A DNA stretch of 5,954 nt, from contig PTKA01000105.1 in assembly GCA_002937525.1 (NCBI GenBank), positions 1-5,954 of the forward strand. Direction: 5' to 3'. The notes beneath the pieces were generated by a model, which saw only the letters and a program-made list of their open reading frames with translations, was not told where the DNA came from and searched no databases. Positions 1-5,901 of this stretch are shown piece after piece. Numbering within the stretch: the first letter of the stretch is position 1; each line of letters opens with the position of its first letter. This DNA comes from Alphaproteobacteria bacterium MarineAlpha10_Bin3 (GTDB lineage Bacteria > Pseudomonadota > Alphaproteobacteria > UBA8366 > GCA-2717185). Made by a program: the position numbers and the translations under genes.

Positions 1-785
1 TGCAGGGCTTCGATTTCAAGGTGCTGGCGGAACGCAGTTCGCCCGGTGGCGCATGGTCGCCGATGGTCCCGGTCGCGCGCGGACCAATCGCGGCGGGAAC
101 GCCGTTTTTGGCCGATGACTGGCACCATGCCAGTGCCGCCACCGACCGGCCGGTCAAGATAACCGTGCCGGGGCCGATGACGATCGTCGATTCTACCGTG
201 GACGCGCATTACGGCGATGAGACAAAACTGGCCCGCGCGCTGGCCGACGCGTTGAATGTCGAAATTCGCCGTCTCGCCGATGCCGGTTGCCGGTATATTC
301 AGATCGACGAGCCGGTCTTTGCCCGGCGGCCCGATGCGGCGCTCGAATGGGGCATCGAGTGCCTGGAACGATGCTTTCACGGCGTGGCGCCGGCGGTGTC
401 ACGCATCATGCATATGTGCTGCGGGTATCCGTCGGGCCTGAACTTGCGCGATTATCCCAAGGCCGACCGCGCGGCCTATGGAATTCTGGCTGGCCCGCTG
501 GACGAATCATCGCTTAACGCAGTTTCGATAGAAGATGCGCATCGCCATAACGATTTGGCGTTGCTGGAACGCTTCAGGCAAACCGATGTCATTCTGGGCT
601 GCGTCGATATCGCCAATACGCGCATCGAGCCGGCTGAAGAAATCACCGAACGCTTGCGCGCCGCGCGCCAACACATCGACGCCGCGCAGCTGATCGCGGC
701 GCCGGATTGCGGCCTGGCGATGCTGGACCGTGATACGGCGATGCGCAAGATGACCAACCTGGCCACCGCCGCGCATGGATTTTAG
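1..785 (+). CDS. MetE-like cobalamin-independent methionine synthase family protein (5' end missing)
   Basis: The reading frame is open from base 3, so the gene starts outside the window; the GTG at 21 is internal. The roughly 260 visible residues match the C-terminal catalytic barrel of MetE, which transfers a methyl group to the zinc-bound thiolate of homocysteine. Numbering from the codon at 21, the zinc ligands of E. coli MetE (His641, Cys643, Glu665, Cys726) appear as H131 and C133 in HMCCGY, E171 in SIEDAH and C230 in PDCGL. VPGPMT (49-54) and IDEP (95-98) are also typical. The protein ends at HGF, where MetE domains normally end, so the 3' end is intact. Whether it is a full MetE of about 750 residues or a stand-alone catalytic domain of about 340-370 cannot be decided here; the sequence resembles the stand-alone group more. 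In that group the methyl donor is often uncertain and may be a corrinoid or another methyl compound. It converges on the acyl-CoA operon and so is a separate transcription unit. Confidence 0.88.
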   Translation, partial: QGFDFKVLAERSSPGGAWSPMVPVARGPIAAGTPFLADDWHHASAATDRPVKITVPGPMTIVDSTVDAHYGDETKLARALADALNVEIRRLADAGCRYIQIDEPVFARRPDAALEWGIECLERCFHGVAPAVSRIMHMCCGYPSGLNLRDYPKADRAAYGILAGPLDESSLNAVSIEDAHRHNDLALLERFRQTDVILGCVDIANTRIEPAEEITERLRAARQHIDAAQLIAAPDCGLAMLDRDTAMRKMTNLATAAHGF

Positions 786-789
786 CAAA

Positions 790-815
790 TCGCGAGTGAA
801 CCAGCCGGTTCGCGA
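790..815. terminator. possible bidirectional terminator hairpin between convergent genes
   Basis: TCGC plus GAACC (790-793, 798-802) pairs with GGTTC plus GCGA (807-815) around an AGCC loop, giving nine base pairs with a four-base bulge on one side. It lies five bases past the stop of the MetE-like gene and 18 bases past the stop of the dehydrogenase gene on the other strand, where a terminator is expected. There is no good T tract on either side; on the minus strand only GATTTGC follows. Factor-independent termination is therefore uncertain. Confidence 0.35.
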
Positions 816-833
816 CGACGCATTTGCGCAAAA

Positions 834-2024
834 TCAGTAGCTGCGCGGCATGCCCAATACATGCTGGCCGATATAGTTCAGGATCATGTTGGTTGAGATC
901 GGCGCGGTGCGGAAGATCCGGGCTTCGCGCCATTTTCGCTCGATATCGTATTCGCGGGCAAAGGCGAAACCGCCGAAGGTCGTGAAGCACGCTTCGGCGC
1001 AGGCCCAGACCGCTTCGGCCGCAAGATGTTTGGCCATATTGGCCTCGGCACCGCACTCCCGTCCGGCCGTGAACAGCGCCGCCGCCTTGCGGTTCATCAG
1101 ATCGGCCGCCTCCAGGTCGGCATAGGCCTCGGCGATGGGGAACTGGACGCCCTGGTTCTGGCCGATCGGGCGGCCAAAGACGATGCGTTCCTTGGCGTAT
1201 TCAACCGATTTTCGGGTGAAATAGCGGCCGTCGCCGATCGCCTCGGCGGCGATCAGGATGCGCTCGGCGTTCATGCTGTCGAGGATATAACGGAACCCCT
1301 TGCCTTCCTCGCCGATCAGGCAGGTCGCCGGAATGCGCAGATTGTCGAAGAATATCTCCGTGGTGTTGTGGTTGATCATCGCGCCGATTGGCGTGATCTC
1401 CATGCCGTTGCCGCGGGCGGCCCGCATATCCACCAGGAAGGTCGACAGGCCGTCGCTGCGCCGCTTGGTCTGGTCGGCCGGCGTGGTGCGGGCGAGCAAC
1501 AGCATCAGATCGGAATGCAGCGCCCGGCTGGTCCAGACTTTCTGTCCGTTGATGATGTAGTGATCGCCGTCGCGTACCGCCCGCGTCTTGAGCTGGGTGG
1601 TGTCGGAGCCGGTCGTCGGTTCGGTCACGCCGAACGCCTGCAGGCGCAGTTCACCGCTGGCGATCTTGGGCAGATACTCGGATTTCTGCGCCGCCGATCC
1701 GTGCCGCAGTACGGTGCCCATCGTGTACATTTGCGCGTGGCACGCGCCGGCGGTGCACCCCGATTGGTGAATGGTTTCCAGGATCGCCGCCCCGGCCTGG
1801 ATCGGCAGCCCGGCGCCGCCATATTCCTCCGGTATCAACGCCGCGAGGTAACCGGCCTGGGTCAGTGCGGTCACGAACTCGGTTGGATAGCTGCCTTCGA
1901 CCGGCTGGTCTTCCAGATCACGCCAGTACTGGCCGGGGAAGCCTTCGCAAATTTTGGCGACCGATTGGCGGATTTCGGGATAGTCGTTGGCGTCGAAGTC
2001 GAGCGTTGTCGGCGATTGCGTCAT
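834..2024 (-). CDS. acyl-CoA dehydrogenase, FAD-dependent, with IVD/LCAD-type catalytic glutamate position
   Basis: This 396-residue cytosolic flavoprotein would oxidise an acyl-CoA to the 2-enoyl-CoA, passing electrons to electron-transfer flavoprotein. The whole family fold is present: N-terminal helical domain (about 1-125), beta domain with the FAD/substrate signature VTEPTTGSD (133-141), and C-terminal helical domain with RIVFGRPIGQNQGVQF (280-295) and GGFAFAREYDIER (351-363), matching family signature 2. The usual catalytic glutamate (Glu376 of medium-chain dehydrogenase, in YEGTN) is replaced: the aligned segment is PISTN (375-379), with Ile376. E254 in NAERILIA instead sits where isovaleryl-CoA and long-chain dehydrogenases carry their catalytic base, so activity is still expected. 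The APISTN...HVLGMPRS ending is shared by a common subfamily of unknown substrate. The ATG at 2022-2024 begins six bases after the lyase stop and has no clear Shine-Dalgarno sequence, so translation is probably coupled. It is the last gene of the operon. A non-dehydrogenase role, as in sulfinopropionyl-CoA desulfinases of this fold, cannot be excluded. Confidence 0.93.
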   Translation of the reverse strand: MTQSPTTLDFDANDYPEIRQSVAKICEGFPGQYWRDLEDQPVEGSYPTEFVTALTQAGYLAALIPEEYGGAGLPIQAGAAILETIHQSGCTAGACHAQMYTMGTVLRHGSAAQKSEYLPKIASGELRLQAFGVTEPTTGSDTTQLKTRAVRDGDHYIINGQKVWTSRALHSDLMLLLARTTPADQTKRRSDGLSTFLVDMRAARGNGMEITPIGAMINHNTTEIFFDNLRIPATCLIGEEGKGFRYILDSMNAERILIAAEAIGDGRYFTRKSVEYAKERIVFGRPIGQNQGVQFPIAEAYADLEAADLMNRKAAALFTAGRECGAEANMAKHLAAEAVWACAEACFTTFGGFAFAREYDIERKWREARIFRTAPISTNMILNYIGQHVLGMPRSY

Positions 2025-2030
2025 TGGCGG

Positions 2031-2969
2031 TTACGCGGCCTTGCTGGCGGGCACGAATCCCTTGGGTGGGCCGGCCTTGGCGTACATGCCGTTCAGGGGT
2101 TCATCGGGCAGGTTGGCGGTGATGATATCGCGGATTTTGACCAGCGCATCCAAATCCACGCCGGTCTTCAACCCCGCACCTTCAAGCAGGAAAACAAGGT
2201 CGTCCATGACAATGTTGCCGGTCGCGTGCGGCGCAAACGGGCAGCCGCCAAGCCCGGCCAGCGAGGCGTCGAAACGCGTGCAGCCGGCTTCCAGCGCGGC
2301 GAACACATTGGCCAGCCCCAGTCCCCTGGTGTCGTGGAAATGCGCCGCTACGGCGACCCGGCCGCCGAATTCGCCGATCACGGCATTGAACATCTCTTTC
2401 ACCTGTACGGGATTGGCGTATCCGACCGTATCGGCGACGCTGATCTCGTCGGCACCGGCCGCAACGAAGCGTTCAGCCAGTTTCAGCACGGCGTCGAGCG
2501 CCACCGGGCCTTCGATGGTGCAGCCAAGCGCGGTCGATAAGCCGACCGCGAGCAGGGTGTCGCCGGAAGCTTCGTTGCGCGCGGCGACGATGCGTTCGAA
2601 ATCGGCCACCGATTCATCGACCGTGCGGCGGACATTGGCCATGTTATGGCTTTCGCTGACCGATGTGACGTAATTCAGCTTATGGATGCCGGCCTTGAAG
2701 GCGTTTTGCGCACCCTTCAGATTGGGGGCAAGCGCGGATATGAAGGCGCCGTCGATGGCCAGTGCCGCGGCGACGACTTCCTGGTTGTCGGCGAATTGCG
2801 GCAGTAATTTCGGCGGCACGAAGGAGCAAACCTCGATTTCCGGCATGCCGGCCGCCGCTTCGGCGGTCAGCCATGCGATTTTGCCCTCGGTGGCGAAGAA
2901 AACCTGCTGGATCTGCAAACCGTCGCGCAGGCCCACTTCACGGCACTCAACATCGATACCCGGTCGCAT
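2031..2969 (-). CDS. hydroxymethylglutaryl-CoA lyase family protein (HMGL-like)
   Basis: This 312-residue TIM-barrel lyase cleaves 3-hydroxy-3-methylglutaryl-CoA, or a related 3-hydroxyacyl-CoA, into acetyl-CoA and a keto product, using a divalent metal. Residues match human HMG-CoA lyase in order and spacing: R15 and D16 in GLRDGLQ (human R41, D42), E46 in IEVCSF (E72), H210 and H212 in HFHDTRG (H233, H235), C243 in GLGGCPF (catalytic C266) and N252 (N275). Length is normal for the bacterial enzyme. Two places near the active site differ: the APGA that usually follows the cysteine is APHA (H248), and the TEDL motif is MDDL (D256 in place of human E279). These may mark a different substrate. 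The ATG at 2967-2969 is preceded by a strong AAAGGAGAGG ribosome-binding site in the 17-base gap after the hydratase gene. Leucine-pathway lyases usually sit beside methylcrotonyl-CoA carboxylase genes, which are absent here. Confidence 0.9.
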   Translation of the reverse strand: MRPGIDVECREVGLRDGLQIQQVFFATEGKIAWLTAEAAAGMPEIEVCSFVPPKLLPQFADNQEVVAAALAIDGAFISALAPNLKGAQNAFKAGIHKLNYVTSVSESHNMANVRRTVDESVADFERIVAARNEASGDTLLAVGLSTALGCTIEGPVALDAVLKLAERFVAAGADEISVADTVGYANPVQVKEMFNAVIGEFGGRVAVAAHFHDTRGLGLANVFAALEAGCTRFDASLAGLGGCPFAPHATGNIVMDDLVFLLEGAGLKTGVDLDALVKIRDIITANLPDEPLNGMYAKAGPPKGFVPASKAA

Positions 2970-2972
2970 CGT

Positions 2973-2981
2973 CCTCTCCTT
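2973..2981 (-). promoter_or_regulatory. strong ribosome-binding site of the HMGL-like gene
   Basis: On the minus strand the bases just before the ATG at 2969 read AAAGGAGAGGACG, a near-consensus Shine-Dalgarno with AGGAG about eight bases from the start. It fixes the start codon and is by far the clearest ribosome-binding site in the operon, suggesting that the lyase is translated independently of the gene before it. Confidence 0.75.
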
Positions 2982-2987
2982 TATCCA

Positions 2988-3782
2988 TTAGTGGCCCTTG
3001 AATCGGGCCTTGCGCTTTTCGTTGAAGGCGCGCACACCTTCCAGGCGGTCCTGCGTCGGCACCATCCGGTTATACGCCTCAATTTCAAAAGCGTAGCCGT
3101 TTTTGAGGTCGATCTGGGTCGCCACATTCATCGATTTCTTCGCCTGGCGCGTCGAAATCGGCGCATTATCGCAAATTGTCCGGGCAGTCTCCAGCACTTC
3201 GTCCATCAGTGTATCGTTGTCGCAGATGCGGTTCAGGACGCCCCATTCGAGCGCCTCTTGCGCGCTGAACATCTTGCCGGTGAGGATGATTTCCTTGGCC
3301 CGGCGAATGCCCACGGCGCGCGGCAGGTTTTGCGTTCCCATCGCGCCCGGCATGATCCCAAGCGTGGTTTCGGTCAAGGCGAAGCGCGCCCGCCTGGCGC
3401 CATAGGCGAAGTCCGCGGCCAGCACGAATTCAAGACCGCCCGCGACCGCCGCCCCGTTTACCGCCGCGATGATCGGAATCGGACAGTCAGTCATGGCCAG
3501 CATGGCTTGTTCGAACAGCGCATGCTGTTGCTGCCAGACCGCGTCGGTCATGTTGTTGCGTTCCTTCAGATCGCCGCCGGCGCAGAAGATGCGCTCGCCG
3601 GCGCCGGTAACCACGATGCAGCGCACATCGTCCTGATCGACATAGAACTGGCTCCACATGTCGCGCAGATCGTGTCCCATCTGCGTGTTCAAGGCGTTTG
3701 CCGCCTTGGGGCGGTTCAGGGTCACCAGCAACAGATGGTCCTCTTTGCGCTCCAGCTTGAGTGTTTCGTAGTCGCTTCGCAT
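2988..3782 (-). CDS. enoyl-CoA hydratase/isomerase family protein (crotonase fold)
   Basis: At 264 residues this is a normal-length crotonase that would add water across the double bond of a 2-enoyl-CoA in the cytosol. The CoA-binding and oxyanion motif FCAGGDLKE (66-74) and the signature NGAAVAGGLEFVLAADF (109-125) are present; G70 and G115 align with the oxyanion-hole residues Ala98 and Gly141 of rat crotonase. Both catalytic glutamates are kept, E118 in GGLEF and E138 in LTETTLG, with the same 20-residue spacing as Glu144 and Glu164. True hydratase activity is therefore more likely than isomerase or another side function. The ATG at 3780-3782 follows the CoA-transferase stop by only two bases, with GGAG about ten bases upstream inside the preceding gene, so the two are probably translationally coupled. 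Methylglutaconyl-CoA hydratases belong to the same family and would suit the adjacent lyase, but sequence reading alone cannot fix the substrate. Confidence 0.93.
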   Translation of the reverse strand: MRSDYETLKLERKEDHLLLVTLNRPKAANALNTQMGHDLRDMWSQFYVDQDDVRCIVVTGAGERIFCAGGDLKERNNMTDAVWQQQHALFEQAMLAMTDCPIPIIAAVNGAAVAGGLEFVLAADFAYGARRARFALTETTLGIMPGAMGTQNLPRAVGIRRAKEIILTGKMFSAQEALEWGVLNRICDNDTLMDEVLETARTICDNAPISTRQAKKSMNVATQIDLKNGYAFEIEAYNRMVPTQDRLEGVRAFNEKRKARFKGH

Positions 3783-3784
3783 GG

Positions 3785-4939
3785 CTAGCCGTCTCCGAAT
3801 ATCTCAGCGTTGTGGGCGCCGAGTTCCGGCGGCCCATGATGCTGTTTGGGCCGCACGCCATCGAAGGAAAGCGGCAGCCCGATGGTCTTGTAGCGCCCGT
3901 CATCGGTCTGCTGGACGATGCCCAGCGCTTCGGTCTGTGGCAGGGCGACCGCTTCGTCGATGCCTTGCAGGGGGGCGCTGGGAATACCGGCTTCGTCGAA
4001 CATCGCGCGCCAATCCGATATCGGCTTGGTCCGGGTAACCGCTTCGATAAGGGTGTTCAATTCAGCCCGGTTGGCCCACCGTTTGCGGTTGTCCACGAAA
4101 CGCGGGTCGCCGGCCCATTCGCTATAACCGAGCAGCGCCGACAGCCGGGCGAACATGCGGTCGTTCGGGGCGGCGATAATCAGGTAACCATCGGCACAGG
4201 AATAGGCCTGATAGGGTGCCATGCCGGGGCCGGACGAGCCAAAGCGTTCGGGGACCGACCCGTCGCCGAAAAACCCGGTGGCGTGATAATTCATCCAGGC
4301 GAGCGCGGTTTCGTACAGCGATGTATCGACCCGGCCGCCCTTGCCGGTGCGCTCAAGGTTGCGCAGCGCCGCCAATACACCCATCGCGCACCACATGCCG
4401 GTCCCCATGTCGATAATCGACGTGCCGACCCGCACCGGCGGCCGCCCTTCTTCGCCGGTCACATTCATCAGACCGCAAAAAGCCTGCATCAGCGGGTCGT
4501 ATCCCGGTTTCTTGCTGAGCGGCCCCTTGGCGCCATAGGCCCCGCTGTTGACGTAGATCAGCCGTTCGCTTTCGCCCAGCAATTCGTCGGCGCCTAGACC
4601 GATGCGGTCGGCCACTCCAGGGCGTAAATTCTGCACCACGACATCGGCTTTTTCGACGATGTAGCGGCGCAACACAGCGCATTGTTCGCTATCCTTCAGA
4701 TCGACGACGACCGAATGTTTGCCGGCGTTAAGCGCTACGAACAGGGCGCTGACATCGCCGTACCATCCGGTGCCCCAGCTGCGGCAATCGTCGCCGGTTT
4801 CGGGCCGTTCGATCTTGACGACATCGGCGCCCAGCGTCGCCAGTATCCAGGTGGCGTAAGGCACGGCAACGCTGCTGCCGAGTTCGACGACGCGAATACC
4901 GGCAAGGGGAGTTTCTGTGTTCATGGTGGCTAATTTCAT
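3785..4939 (-). CDS. CoA-transferase family III (CaiB/BaiF) protein
   Basis: This 384-residue protein would move CoA from a donor thioester, such as succinyl-CoA, onto a free carboxylic acid by the family III mechanism with an enzyme aspartyl anhydride. Visible family features are the N-terminal GIRVVELGSSVAVPYATWIL (14-33), GADVVKIERPETGD (37-50) in the CoA-binding domain, VVQNLRPGVADRIGLG (101-116), the PGYDPLMQAFCGLM segment (145-158), and SIIDMGTGMW (174-183), where D177 is the expected catalytic aspartate (Asp169 in formyl-CoA transferase). Length is typical. Two ATGs are possible, at 4937-4939 (weak GAAG upstream) and 4922-4924 (no Shine-Dalgarno); I use the first, but the five-residue difference lies before the conserved core. 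It is the first gene of the operon and supplies the CoA thioester for the three enzymes that follow. Family members act on oxalate, carnitine, bile acids, aromatic acids and dicarboxylates, so the substrate is open. Confidence 0.93.
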   Translation of the reverse strand: MKLATMNTETPLAGIRVVELGSSVAVPYATWILATLGADVVKIERPETGDDCRSWGTGWYGDVSALFVALNAGKHSVVVDLKDSEQCAVLRRYIVEKADVVVQNLRPGVADRIGLGADELLGESERLIYVNSGAYGAKGPLSKKPGYDPLMQAFCGLMNVTGEEGRPPVRVGTSIIDMGTGMWCAMGVLAALRNLERTGKGGRVDTSLYETALAWMNYHATGFFGDGSVPERFGSSGPGMAPYQAYSCADGYLIIAAPNDRMFARLSALLGYSEWAGDPRFVDNRKRWANRAELNTLIEAVTRTKPISDWRAMFDEAGIPSAPLQGIDEAVALPQTEALGIVQQTDDGRYKTIGLPLSFDGVRPKQHHGPPELGAHNAEIFGDG

Positions 4940-5052
4940 CTACTTCGCGATGCGCGGCACGTTAGCCGCTGGGACGTCATAAATGAAGGGTGTTTTCGTT
5001 TGGTTGGAAATTCTCACCAAAATCATGGCTGATTCCCCTTATGATAAACCTT
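4940..5052. promoter_or_regulatory. divergent intergenic region, probable site of two promoters
   Basis: This gap separates the leftward operon from the rightward TPR gene and must carry the operon promoter unless that lies further upstream. Bases about 4980-5050 are clearly AT-richer than the flanking genes. I could not find a convincing -35/-10 pair for the operon. On the plus strand TATGAT (5040-5045) resembles a -10 box just before the TPR start, but has no good -35. A small inverted repeat, GCGGC (4954-4958) and GCCGC (4965-4969), lies in the expected operon leader, and GACGTC (4973-4978) is a six-base palindrome. No known regulator site is recognised. Confidence 0.35.
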
Positions 5053-5901
5053 ATGCCCGACGATAGCGCCGCTCTTTCCACCGCACTGACATGCTTCAAG
5101 GCCGGCGATCTGCCGGCGGCGGAAAACCATTGCCGCGCCGCACTCGCCGAGGACCGGAACGATTGCGAAGCGTTGCATCTGCTTGGCGTTATCGCGCACC
5201 GGGCCGGACGCAATGAAATCGCTATCAAGCATGTCCGGCTGACGATAGAGGTGGATTCCGGCAAGGCGGCCTATTTCAACACGCTTGGTTTCGTGCTGCG
5301 CATCGAAGGGCGTTATAGCGACGCCATTGCGGCGTTGGAGCGGGCGATAGAGCTGCGCAACGATTATGCCGACGCGCATAATAATCTTGGCATCGCCATT
5401 GCGGAATCCGGCTCGCTCGACGCCGCCCTGAACGCTTACCGCGCCGCATTGAAACATCGCGCGGATTTCCCCGAAGCGCATAATAATCTCGGCAATCTGA
5501 TGTATCGAATGGGCCGGATCGAAGAGTCGCTGGCCGCGTTCGACGCCGCCACGACCCTGCGGCCCGACTATGCCGAGGCCCATGCCAATCGCGGCGACGC
5601 CCATCTCGATCAAGGCGAATTCGAGGCGGCGCTCGAAGCCTACCGCAAGACCGTTGAAGCGGCGCCAAACTGGCCAAATGGCTGGTACAAGCTCGGCAAC
5701 GCGTTCTTCCGGCTCGACCAGTTTGAGAATGCGCTGAAGGCGTATCAGCGCAGCATCGACCGCCACCCCAATCACCTGCGGGGCCTGACCAATCTGGGCG
5801 CGACTTTGGAGAAACTCGGACGCTACGAGGAATCGGCGATGATTCTGCGCCACGCGCTAGAGCATGTTCCGATCGGGTTGAATCGGCGAGTTTATATTTA
5901 G
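5053..5901 (+). CDS. tetratricopeptide repeat (TPR) protein, probably truncated at its 3' end
   Basis: The 282 residues from this start form eight consecutive TPR units of exactly 34 residues (about 4-37, 38-71, 72-105, 106-139, 140-173, 174-207, 208-241, 242-275). The conserved glycine recurs at 45, 79, 113, 147, 181, 215 and 249. TPRs stack as helical hairpins that bind other proteins; there is no signal peptide, membrane segment or catalytic domain. Proteins with this repeat style often continue into a sulfotransferase or glycosyltransferase domain. Here the frame stops seven residues after repeat eight, with an atypical tail (LNRRVYI) encoded by sequence of falling GC, so loss of a C-terminal domain is likely but not proven. 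In-frame starts also exist at 5041 (ATG) and 4990 (GTG); I chose 5053 because the first repeat begins right after it and upstream codons lack the GC-rich third positions seen in the gene. No Shine-Dalgarno precedes any of them. It is divergent from the CoA operon, with no evident functional link. Confidence 0.8.
   Translation: MPDDSAALSTALTCFKAGDLPAAENHCRAALAEDRNDCEALHLLGVIAHRAGRNEIAIKHVRLTIEVDSGKAAYFNTLGFVLRIEGRYSDAIAALERAIELRNDYADAHNNLGIAIAESGSLDAALNAYRAALKHRADFPEAHNNLGNLMYRMGRIEESLAAFDAATTLRPDYAEAHANRGDAHLDQGEFEAALEAYRKTVEAAPNWPNGWYKLGNAFFRLDQFENALKAYQRSIDRHPNHLRGLTNLGATLEKLGRYEESAMILRHALEHVPIGLNRRVYI
5374..5489 (+). repeat. DNA-level tandem repeat inside TPR units 4 and 5
   Basis: The 14-base string GCGCATAATAATCT occurs at 5374-5387 and again at 5476-5489, exactly 102 bases (34 codons) apart, encoding AHNNL in both copies. 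Identical codons over this stretch suggest relatively recent duplication of a repeat unit or gene conversion, since the other units differ much more. Confidence 0.6.

Noticed and set aside
1026..2540. A 504-codon open frame on the plus strand opposite the dehydrogenase and lyase genes
   Set aside because: It lies antisense to two genes with complete family motifs and spans their junction. Its translation shows no family motif; such frames arise from GC-rich third positions on the coding strand.
2991..3788. A 265-codon plus-strand frame opposite the enoyl-CoA hydratase gene
   Set aside because: It mirrors the hydratase almost exactly in extent, has no recognisable motif, and is explained by codon bias of the real gene.
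3761..4597. A 278-codon plus-strand frame opposite the CoA-transferase gene
   Set aside because: It has no recognisable domain and is antisense to a gene with clear family III CoA-transferase motifs.
834..4939. Reading the operon as a standard leucine-degradation (liu) cluster
   Set aside because: No methylcrotonyl-CoA carboxylase subunit is present, and a family III CoA-transferase takes the first position, which that pathway does not need.
4954..4969. GCGGC/GCCGC inverted repeat in the operon leader as a riboswitch or attenuator
   Set aside because: Only five base pairs with a six-base loop, no T tract and no recognised riboswitch core; too small to call.
4983..5066. A 27-codon plus-strand frame overlapping the TPR start
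   Set aside because: It has only a weak GGGA upstream, non-typical codon use and no recognised product; kept only as a possible leader in the findings, not called as a gene.
5023..5853. A 276-codon minus-strand frame opposite the TPR gene
   Set aside because: The plus strand has eight in-register TPR units, so the minus frame is a shadow with no motif of its own.
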